Positions 1-6,412 of a stretch of DNA of 33,814 nucleotides are shown here, piece by piece. This DNA is from CAWUKT01 sp963923035 (GTDB lineage Bacteria > Bacteroidota > Bacteroidia > J057 > JADKCL01). The stretch covers positions 1 to 33,814 of the forward strand of contig CAWUKT010000078.1 in assembly GCA_963923035.1 (NCBI GenBank). Direction: 5' to 3'. The notes under the pieces were generated by a model. It was given only the letters and a program-made list of their open reading frames with translations, did not search any database and was not told the origin of the DNA. The translations under genes and the position numbers were made by a program. The stretch's first letter is position 1; each line of letters begins with the position of its first letter.

Positions 1-24
1 TGCCAACGCTTTTTTATGGATAAC

Positions 25-43
25 AAAAGAGGCCGCCTCTTTT
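25..43. terminator. Hairpin, probable bidirectional terminator
   Basis: AAAAGAGG and CCTCTTTT pair around a CCG loop, so the stem carries A/T tracts on both sides and could end transcription from either direction. No gene is visible upstream within the window, so the transcript it serves cannot be named. Confidence 0.5.
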
Positions 44-103
44 GAGACAGCCTCACCTTTAGGGCGGGAAAGCAATGTTTAGGACCGGGGATTGCGGTCT
101 GGG

Positions 104-460
104 ACCGCAGTCGGTTGCACTGACACCAACCTCGGTTGGTTGGAACGCGACCGCGGTTACGCGGGGACCAACCTCGGTTGCGTTGGAACCAACCGCGGTT
201 ACGCGGGGACTAACCTAGGTTGCGTTGAGACCAACCGCGGTTACGCGGGGACCAACCTCGGTTAGTTGAAATGCAACCGCGGTTACGCGGGGACCAACCT
301 CGGTTGCATGGGGACCAACCGCGGTTGGTCTGGATGCGACCGCGGTTACGTGGGGACCAACCTCGGTTGCATGGGGACCAACCGCGGTTGGTCTGGATGC
401 GACCGCGGTTACGTGGGGACCAACCGCGGTTACCCCGGGACCAACCGCGGTTATACTATG
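104..460. repeat. Tandem array of 21-bp units with palindromic cores
   Basis: Sixteen consecutive 21-bp units run from 125 to 460, with a degenerate seventeenth at 104-124. Each carries a 10-bp core: AACCGCGGTT (seven perfect palindromes, for example at 191-200), GACCGCGGTT (three), AACCTCGGTT (five) or AACCTAGGTT (one, also a perfect palindrome). Core types partly alternate. A 21-bp period equals about two helical turns, so all cores would face the same side of the DNA. All reading frames stay open because the unit length is a multiple of three and holds no stop; the resulting frames are low-complexity and are not taken as genes. This may be a protein-binding array (operator cluster, iteron-like or centromere-like), but no gene here points to one role. 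Confidence 0.95.
293..418. repeat. Exact 63-bp duplication inside the 21-bp array
   Basis: Bases 293-355 and 356-418 are identical. Each block is three 21-bp units with cores AACCTCGGTT, AACCGCGGTT and GACCGCGGTT. The identity points to a recent expansion of the array by slippage or unequal recombination. Confidence 0.95.
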
Positions 461-615
461 ACCTCGGTACATAGTTCACCATCGAGCCAGTGAAGGACGT
501 TCCCCAAGCCCTTTCCCTTCCAAAGCCCTCCTTTCTCCCCTCCCCGTTCGCCCATTTTCCCCGGCCCCCTGCGATTCCCATTTGAAAATTGTTCTCTGGG
601 CTTTAATTTGAACCT
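461..615. other. Non-coding, C/T-rich stretch before the cytochrome gene
   Basis: Downstream of the array the plus strand is strongly pyrimidine-rich between about 499 and 575. I see no gene and no hairpin. A possible promoter for the following gene lies at its end (TTTG at 581-584, TAATTTG at 604-610). Confidence 0.5.
581..610 (+). promoter_or_regulatory. Candidate promoter of the multiheme cytochrome gene
   Basis: A -33-like TTTG lies at 581-584 and a -7-like TAATTTG at 604-610, close to the Bacteroidota pattern TTG / TAnnTT(T)G. The box ends five bases before the GTG start at 616, so the transcript would begin at or very near the start codon. Confidence 0.4.
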
Positions 616-2547
616 GTGAACCAAAAATACCTGTTCATAGCGGGCTTGGTGGGACTGCTTTACCTGAGCTGGTGGGCCAGTTGTGCTGAGGGACAGAGCT
701 CCCAGGACAATGCGGTGCCGGGCGGGGACTATTGGACCCTGACTTCGGAAGTGGAGTACACCGGCCGGGAAAGTTGCCAGCCATGCCACCAGGAAATCTA
801 CGATTCCTACCTGAAAACAGGCATGGGCCGGTCCCTGTACCGTCCCCGGCGGGACGAGATCATCGAGCGGTTTGGCCCCGAAGAAGTCGTCGCGGATGGA
901 TACTCCGGCTATTCCTACCACCCCTATTGGTCCGGCGATTCCCTTTACATCCTCGAATTCCGCCTCCAAAATGGCGATACCACCTACCAACGCCGCGAAC
1001 GCATCGACTATATCGTCGGCTCGGGCCACCAGACCCGTTCCTACCTCCTGGAACGCAACCAGCATTATTACGAAGCGCCGATCACCTGGTACGTCCGCAG
1101 CGAACGTTGGGACCTCAGCCCTGGCTACGAAAATGGCCAGAATACCCGCTTTGACCGCGCCATCGGGGAAGAATGCATGGCCTGTCATACCGGCCACATC
1201 GACTTTGAACCCGGCACCATGAACCTCTTCCGGGAGGTCAGCCTGGGGATTGATTGCGAGAAATGCCACGGCCCCGGCTCGGTCCACATCGAGCGGAAAG
1301 AGGCCGGGGAGCTGATTGATGTGGGCAAATTCATCGACTATACCATCGTGAATCCGGCCAAGCTGCCTTTGAAAGAGCAGTTTGATGTGTGCCAGCAGTG
1401 CCACCTGCAAGGTGTCAATGTGCTGCGGGACGGGAAATCGGTGACGGACTTCCGCCCCGGGATGTCGCTCAGCGAGGTCTACGATATTTTCATCGAGCAA
1501 TTCAAGGATGAGCAGTCTTTTGGGATTGCGAGCCACGCGGAGCGCCTGCAACAGTCGCGGTGCTTCATCGCAAGTGCCGGGGAGATGACCTGCACGACCT
1601 GCCACGACCCGCACGAGAGCGTGGGGCTGACCGATCCGCAGGTCTTTGTGAAGCAGTGCCAAAGCTGCCATACCGGCGGGGACCTGATCGATTGTGGGAT
1701 TGACAGTGAGATGATGACAGCGAACGACGGCGATTGTATCAGCTGCCACATGCCGAAGGGCGGGACCAGTGATATTCCCCACGTGGCGTTTTCGGACCAC
1801 TTCATCCGGGTGGTCGATACGAGCAAGGCCCGGTCGGCGCCCGGGCAGACCCGGGAGTTCCTCCAATTGGTCTGCATGACCGATTCCCAGCCCCATCCCG
1901 ATACCCGCGGCAAGGCCTACCTGCTCTATTTCGAGCGGGTTGCGAACCAGGGTAACTTCCTGGAGATGGCCCAGCGGGACCTTAGCCCGACTTCCCACTT
2001 TGAGCGGGCGTCGGCGCTGTACTACGAGGGCAAGTACCAGAGTGCTCTCCAGGCCATTGAGAAGGCCCTGGCCGAGCAGCCCAATGACAACTGGCGGCTG
2101 TTTAGGAAGGGGGAAATCCTGGAAGGAATGGGGGACAATCTCGGCGCGCTGCAAACCTACCAGCAGGTCTACGCGAACAATCCCAAGTTGACCGAAGCGG
2201 GGTTGAAGGTCGGCGTGCTCACCTTGCGGACCGCTACGGAGCCGACTTCGGCCCTCCAAAATGCCCGTCAAATCTTCTCGGATTGCCTTGACCGCAAGCC
2301 CTTTGACAAGCGACTCCTGGCGAATATGGGATTTGTGGAGATGAATGCGGGGAATTTCACGGAGGCGGAGAAACTACTGAACGAAGCCCTGAGCTATGAT
2401 CCGGCGTACCTGTTGGCGCTGGAGAATATGATCATTCTCCAATCCCAAATGCAACAAAAAGAGACGGGGCGTTCCTTCCTCGACCAGCTCATTCAGTTCC
2501 ATCCCGGGTATCCCAAGCGGGGCATGATGGAGGAGATCCTCAGCTGA
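616..2547 (+). CDS. Exported seven-heme cytochrome c with C-terminal TPR repeats
   Basis: A 643-aa protein, probably periplasmic or lipid-anchored. The N-terminal hydrophobic segment (residues 5-20) is followed by Cys23, which could be a weak lipobox (WASC). Seven CXXCH heme sites are visible, starting at Cys54, 187, 214, 259, 326, 348 and 374. Residues about 455-620 form tetratricopeptide repeats. The heme part resembles cytochrome c554-like multiheme proteins that occur with TPR tails, pointing to electron transfer; the partner is unknown. The start is GTG; the hydrophobic leader requires it, and the next Met is near residue 70. The stop codon directly abuts that of the converging gene. Heme binding is sure; the physiological role is inference. 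Confidence 0.9.
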   Translation: MNQKYLFIAGLVGLLYLSWWASCAEGQSSQDNAVPGGDYWTLTSEVEYTGRESCQPCHQEIYDSYLKTGMGRSLYRPRRDEIIERFGPEEVVADGYSGYSYHPYWSGDSLYILEFRLQNGDTTYQRRERIDYIVGSGHQTRSYLLERNQHYYEAPITWYVRSERWDLSPGYENGQNTRFDRAIGEECMACHTGHIDFEPGTMNLFREVSLGIDCEKCHGPGSVHIERKEAGELIDVGKFIDYTIVNPAKLPLKEQFDVCQQCHLQGVNVLRDGKSVTDFRPGMSLSEVYDIFIEQFKDEQSFGIASHAERLQQSRCFIASAGEMTCTTCHDPHESVGLTDPQVFVKQCQSCHTGGDLIDCGIDSEMMTANDGDCISCHMPKGGTSDIPHVAFSDHFIRVVDTSKARSAPGQTREFLQLVCMTDSQPHPDTRGKAYLLYFERVANQGNFLEMAQRDLSPTSHFERASALYYEGKYQSALQAIEKALAEQPNDNWRLFRKGEILEGMGDNLGALQTYQQVYANNPKLTEAGLKVGVLTLRTATEPTSALQNARQIFSDCLDRKPFDKRLLANMGFVEMNAGNFTEAEKLLNEALSYDPAYLLALENMIILQSQMQQKETGRSFLDQLIQFHPGYPKRGMMEEILS

Positions 2548-2835
2548 TCAATCCGCCGAGCATTCCTTTTCCAATTTCCGTTCCCCAAACCAGTACGCCT
2601 TCAAGCTGAACAGGCTGGCTTCGGTCATCGCATAGCCAGACGCATCCCCCAATACGGCATCCAATCCGCAGACCGGACACAGGGCCGTCCCCGACTCACC
2701 CTCCGTATCGGTGAATTCAGTCACTTCTTCCGCGGGAAAAATGGACAGGCAATAGTAGCAGCCCGCCCGTTGGCTCCGCTGGAGCTGGGCTTGGTTGCCG
2801 AAGGAATATTCTGCGGCTTCGGAGAGGGCCGGCAT
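2548..2835 (-). CDS. Small zinc-ribbon protein, conserved uncharacterised type
   Basis: A 95-aa cytoplasmic protein with two CXXC pairs (Cys26/Cys29 in GCYYC, Cys53/Cys56 in CPVC), typical of a zinc ribbon. The part after the second pair (GLDAVLGDASGY) is like a conserved stretch in small proteins usually labelled only 'cytoplasmic protein'. It starts two bases after the stop of the upstream SHOCT-like gene, so the two are probably co-transcribed and translationally coupled. Function unknown. Confidence 0.8.
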   Translation of the reverse strand: MPALSEAAEYSFGNQAQLQRSQRAGCYYCLSIFPAEEVTEFTDTEGESGTALCPVCGLDAVLGDASGYAMTEASLFSLKAYWFGERKLEKECSAD

Positions 2836-2837
2836 GG

Positions 2838-3335
2838 TTATTGGAAATTGGCGATGCGCATCCGGGCGGATTCCGCGGCCGCGTGGTCGAGGATACCGGC
2901 TGCTTCCAGTTCCTCGAGATAGCCCCGGAACTTGTTCTTCTTGGTCTCCAACTCAATGGCCGGGTCGAGAGGTGCATCAGGGTCGACCTCGACTCCGCGC
3001 TCGAAAAACAGCTCGGCCTTGCGCTCTTCGAATTCTTCGTCTTCGAGGATGCCGTCGCGGTGGAGCTGCTTGAGCTCGGCCAGCAATTGTTCCGTGGAGC
3101 GCTTGGGCGGGGTGAACGTGGTCACTTCGACCAGCGCGTCGGGGCTGTGGAGCAGCGCCGTGAGGCGTTCGTCGTACTCAGAACGTCGGACCAGGCCCGA
3201 ACGCAGCCCTCTTTCCAGTTCCTCGATCCGCAGGATGAATTCTTCTTCGGTCATCCCCCGCAGTTTTTCCGGGGAGTGCTTCGCAAATTTCTGGTAGGCG
3301 AGTTGGGCGGCAGCTTTGAGATCTGGGCTGAGCAT
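2838..3335 (-). CDS. Protein of three SHOCT-like helical repeats
   Basis: A 165-aa, highly charged protein without signal peptide or membrane segment. Residues 82-111 read like a SHOCT domain (LLAELKQLHRDGILEDEEF, then ERKAELF). Similar helix-turn-helix patterns are seen at about 34-62 (IEELERGLRSGLV, then EYDERLTALL) and 134-163 (YLEELEAAGILDHAAAE), so the protein appears to be three variants of one module. SHOCT domains are usually short C-terminal oligomerisation or binding tails; a protein made only of them is odd. First gene of a two-gene unit with the zinc-ribbon gene. A TAATTG sequence lies 7 bases upstream of the start. Function unknown. Confidence 0.75.
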   Translation of the reverse strand: MLSPDLKAAAQLAYQKFAKHSPEKLRGMTEEEFILRIEELERGLRSGLVRRSEYDERLTALLHSPDALVEVTTFTPPKRSTEQLLAELKQLHRDGILEDEEFEERKAELFFERGVEVDPDAPLDPAIELETKKNKFRGYLEELEAAGILDHAAAESARMRIANFQ

Positions 3336-3429
3336 ATCGGTTCAATTAGAGTTGTGAATCGTGAGTGGATCGGTACTAAGATTGGATAAATGCGAGCGAA
3401 ATGCAAGGAAAACGGTTCGGGGGCGGGGC

Positions 3430-3459
3430 AAAAAATAAGGGGAGGCGCTGGCCTCCCCT
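3430..3459 (-). terminator. Intrinsic terminator of the DUF4139 gene
   Basis: On the minus strand a 9-bp perfect stem (AGGGGAGGC with GCCTCCCCT, GCTG loop on the plus strand) is followed by a T-rich tract (bases 3437-3430 read TATTTTTT). It lies ten bases after the stop codon. Confidence 0.85.
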
Positions 3460-3468
3460 CCCATCTTC

Positions 3469-5232
3469 TTACAGGGCATTCATGTATTTCGTTCGGGTCC
3501 CCCGGTTGGGACTCAAATCGTAGCCGTATTTGTTCTTGGGATACTTCACGGTAAATCCAAATTCGCGGGTGGCCGCCTTCCCGGCCGGCACCGACAGCCT
3601 CCATTTCACCGTCCCGACCTTCTCCAGGTGTTCCGCGCCTCCCAACTCATCCGCAATGACCATGACTTCCTTGTCCATGGTGATCGGCAATTGGTCGAGG
3701 ACTTCAATTTCGATGTCCTGCTGCTTGTGGTTGGCGACGGAGATGTTGTAGGCCACGGTCATCTTCTTGGTGGCGCCGAGGAGGACCCGGCGGTTTTTGC
3801 CCGCCACCTTGACCCGCGTCACGACCACGTCCTTGTCCCGTCCGAGCGAGACCATGAGCGTATCCGACAGCGTCCGGATGTCCAGCTGGGATTCGCCGAT
3901 GAAGCGGCGGCCGTTGTAAATGTTGACCGGGCCGGAAATCAGGTCCAGGTCCTCCCAGCCGGTGATCTGGGCCACGAGGAAAGCGTCCTTGTCCTTCTTG
4001 GGGACGGCATAGTACTGGTAGGTCGCCGGCAATTCGTACTCGCCAATCTCGATGGAATAGGGCTTAAGGTCGCTGGGCAGGGTCACGACTTCCTCGATGG
4101 GGAAATCGATGTTGAAATCGGGCAGGACGATTTCCTTCTGCTGCAATTTCTTTTCATTCAATTGCCGGTCCCGGTACTCCCGGTACAGTTTTGTATCGAA
4201 GTCGATCTGCTCGTTGTAGTCGTCCGCCATGATTTTCTTGTAGTCGGTGGTGCGGCGGGCGTCTTCCTGGGCCAGCGTTTGCTGGATCTGCATATAGTAG
4301 TTCTGGTTGCCTTCGCCCAGGGCCAGGTTGTTGTAGCTGAGGTTCCCGATTTGTTGGATTTGACCGGCGGACAACTGGTCGAGGTTCCACACGCTCAGGG
4401 TCGGCTGGGTGGCGGACTCGAGGGGATCGAGGGTGGTCAGGGTCATGGCCACTTCGTCCCAATCCACACCGGTATTGTTGTAGGCGCGGGCGCGGTAGCG
4501 GAGGTTGACGGGGCCGGAGAGCTTTCCGGATTCGAGGTCGTAAACCGCCGTCCAGCCGGCATCGGCCACGACATAGCGCAGGGCAAGGTTGGTTTCGAGG
4601 GTGCGCTCGGACTTCAGGACGATGTGGACCTCGGCCGTCGGCGTCTGACCTTCGTTGAGTTCCTGGAGCATCAACTTCATGTCGAACATCCGGCGGTAGA
4701 GCCGGGACTCTTCCCGGTTGAGCTGCGTCATGGCCACGTTAATTTCCTTCATCCGCTTCCGGTAGAAATCCGCCGTCTCCCGCAGTTCCGCCACGGTCAA
4801 CGTATGCTCATGGCCCTTGAAACTCTGATTGGCCTGGAGGAACTCTTTTTCTTCCTGGTACGCTTCCCGTTCATCCTGCAAGCCCTCAATGGATTCCCGC
4901 ATGATCCGGACCGAATCTTTCAACGCCACAATCCGCGCATCTTCCTGGCGCCGGTCGAGAAAGTTGGTCTTGGAGGTGATGGACAGGACTTCGACCTGCT
5001 CGGACGCAGCCGTCATTTGGATGGAGCGGGGATAGAGTTTCGAGGAAATGCCGGTAAAATAGAAGTGGTTGCGGCCCGGTTTCAGCACAATTTCTTCGGA
5101 CCGAAAGACCTCCGCTCCCTCGAGGTACAGGCGAACGGAATCAATCTCCGCGTTGGGAATGGCGATCGGCGACTGCGCGTGGGTTTGCAGGACAGCGGCC
5201 AGGATCAGCCCCAGAATCAGAATCTTTTGCAT
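3469..5232 (-). CDS. Exported MuiA-family protein (DUF4140/DUF4139)
   Basis: A 587-aa protein with a clear signal peptide ending near residue 19 (LQTHAQS). The N-terminal part (YLEGAEVFRSEEI, GRNHFYFTGIS) matches the DUF4140 domain, a coiled coil fills about residues 95-185, and the rest is the DUF4139 beta-rich domain (LRYVVADAGWTAVYDL near 220; final TVKYPK). The family is called mucoidy inhibitor A after a gene affecting capsule production; its biochemical role is not established. Expected in the periplasm or at the outer membrane. Own terminator downstream; the gap to pfkA is 104 bases. Confidence 0.9.
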   Translation of the reverse strand: MQKILILGLILAAVLQTHAQSPIAIPNAEIDSVRLYLEGAEVFRSEEIVLKPGRNHFYFTGISSKLYPRSIQMTAASEQVEVLSITSKTNFLDRRQEDARIVALKDSVRIMRESIEGLQDEREAYQEEKEFLQANQSFKGHEHTLTVAELRETADFYRKRMKEINVAMTQLNREESRLYRRMFDMKLMLQELNEGQTPTAEVHIVLKSERTLETNLALRYVVADAGWTAVYDLESGKLSGPVNLRYRARAYNNTGVDWDEVAMTLTTLDPLESATQPTLSVWNLDQLSAGQIQQIGNLSYNNLALGEGNQNYYMQIQQTLAQEDARRTTDYKKIMADDYNEQIDFDTKLYREYRDRQLNEKKLQQKEIVLPDFNIDFPIEEVVTLPSDLKPYSIEIGEYELPATYQYYAVPKKDKDAFLVAQITGWEDLDLISGPVNIYNGRRFIGESQLDIRTLSDTLMVSLGRDKDVVVTRVKVAGKNRRVLLGATKKMTVAYNISVANHKQQDIEIEVLDQLPITMDKEVMVIADELGGAEHLEKVGTVKWRLSVPAGKAATREFGFTVKYPKNKYGYDLSPNRGTRTKYMNAL

Positions 5233-5336
5233 GTAATGGATCTGTTGGTGTGAAAAAAAGAACTCCTTAGCTTTCTCTACCAGATGCAGAAAAAGCCAAA
5301 AGTGGTGGGTGGAGGAGGAAAAAAAGTGAAAAAAGT

Positions 5337-6317
5337 TCAGGAACTCAATACCCGAACCAGTTGGAGCAGGTTGGTATCGATGCTGTTGTGGGATTTGATG
5401 GCCTTCTCGAAAGGGGTTTCGGACAACTCTCCACGCAGCTTGCCCATCAGGAGGGAATGCTTGCCATCGAGGAGCGCCTGGACGGCGGCCATACCGAGTT
5501 CGCTGGCGTTGACCCGGTCCATGCAGGTGGGGGTTCCCCCCCGTTGGATATGCCCTAGCACGGTGACGCGGGTATCAAAGTAGTCGAAGTGTTCGCGGAC
5601 CTGCCGGGCGACTTCGAAGGCGCCTCCGGCATCGTCTCCTTCGGCGACGACGATGATGAAAGACGATTTCTTGCGGGAATAGCCCTGCTCCAGCTGCTCG
5701 ATCAGCTGGCGGATTTCCGTTTTGGTTTCGGGAACCAATACGGATTCGGCGCCGCCGGCGATGCCGGCATTCAGCGCGATGAAACCGGCGTCCCGTCCCA
5801 TCACCTCGACAAAAAACAGGCGGTTGTGGGAGGTAGCCGTGTCGCGAATCTTGTCAATCGCGTGGACTGCGGTGTTCAGCGCGGTATCGTACCCGATGGT
5901 ATAGTCTGTCCCGAAAAGATCATTGTCGATGGTTCCCGGACAGGCGATGAAGGGGATCTTGTGCTCCCCATAAAAGACCTTGGCCCCGGTGATGGTCCCG
6001 TCGCCGCCAATAGCAACGACTCCATCAATGCCTGCATCTCGCAGTTTTTGGGCAGCTTGGGCCCGGCCTTCTTCCGTTCTAAACCGCTGACTACGGGCAC
6101 TTTTCAGGATCGTCCCCCCTCTTCGAATGATATCAGAAACCGAGGACCCATCCATTTCTTTGAAATTCCCATCGATCATTCCCTCGTATCCCTTCCGAAT
6201 TCCAATGACCTTCAGATTGTGGTACAGACCGGTGCGAACGACGGCCCGGATACACGCGTTCATACCGGGAGAATCGCCCCCTGAAGTGAACACACCAATG
6301 GTTTTGATATCGCTCAT
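5337..6317 (-). CDS. pfkA: ATP-dependent 6-phosphofructokinase
   Basis: A 326-aa enzyme of normal bacterial PfkA length that phosphorylates fructose 6-phosphate to fructose 1,6-bisphosphate in glycolysis. Visible motifs are the N-terminal TSGGDSPGMN (11-20), GGDGT (104-108), PGTIDND (127-133, catalytic Asp131) and MGRD (173-176). Gly after GGD and Gly in PGTIDND indicate ATP rather than pyrophosphate use, since PPi enzymes usually have GGDD and PKTIDND. The ATG start is followed directly by the conserved first strand. A TAATTTG box ends five bases upstream of the ATG, suggesting a leaderless transcript. It is divergent from the 881-aa gene, with 95 bases between them. Confidence 0.97.
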   Translation of the reverse strand: MSDIKTIGVFTSGGDSPGMNACIRAVVRTGLYHNLKVIGIRKGYEGMIDGNFKEMDGSSVSDIIRRGGTILKSARSQRFRTEEGRAQAAQKLRDAGIDGVVAIGGDGTITGAKVFYGEHKIPFIACPGTIDNDLFGTDYTIGYDTALNTAVHAIDKIRDTATSHNRLFFVEVMGRDAGFIALNAGIAGGAESVLVPETKTEIRQLIEQLEQGYSRKKSSFIIVVAEGDDAGGAFEVARQVREHFDYFDTRVTVLGHIQRGGTPTCMDRVNASELGMAAVQALLDGKHSLLMGKLRGELSETPFEKAIKSHNSIDTNLLQLVRVLSS

Positions 6318-6322
6318 GTGAG

Positions 6323-6329
6323 CAAATTA
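6323..6329 (-). promoter_or_regulatory. Candidate -7 box of pfkA
   Basis: On the minus strand TAATTTG is followed by five bases and the ATG. It matches TAnnTTG; no clear TTG is seen about 20 bases further upstream. Confidence 0.35.
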
Positions 6330-6412
6330 GGTAAAAAAAGTTTGGTCCCACCTACGCTTTTTACGATATTTATACTACGATTCGTCAGTAGGACCGCCAA
6401 TTTGCCCGTGTT

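Noticed and set aside
104..460. CRISPR array
   Set aside because: Units are contiguous with no unique spacers, and there are no cas genes.
215..493. Open frames on both strands through the 21-bp repeats, giving heptapeptide repeats
   Set aside because: A 21-bp unit without stop codons leaves every frame open; the products are low-complexity and differ by frame, with no start signal.
451..2271. Long antisense open frame over the cytochrome gene
   Set aside because: Composition artefact of high GC codon usage; the plus strand encodes seven CXXCH motifs and TPRs.
3628..5253. Long plus-strand open frame opposite the DUF4139 gene
   Set aside because: Shadow of the real minus-strand gene, rich in hydrophobic and Gly/Asp runs without domain features.
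5337..6317. Pyrophosphate-dependent phosphofructokinase
   Set aside because: GGDG and PGTIDND carry the Gly residues of ATP-dependent enzymes.
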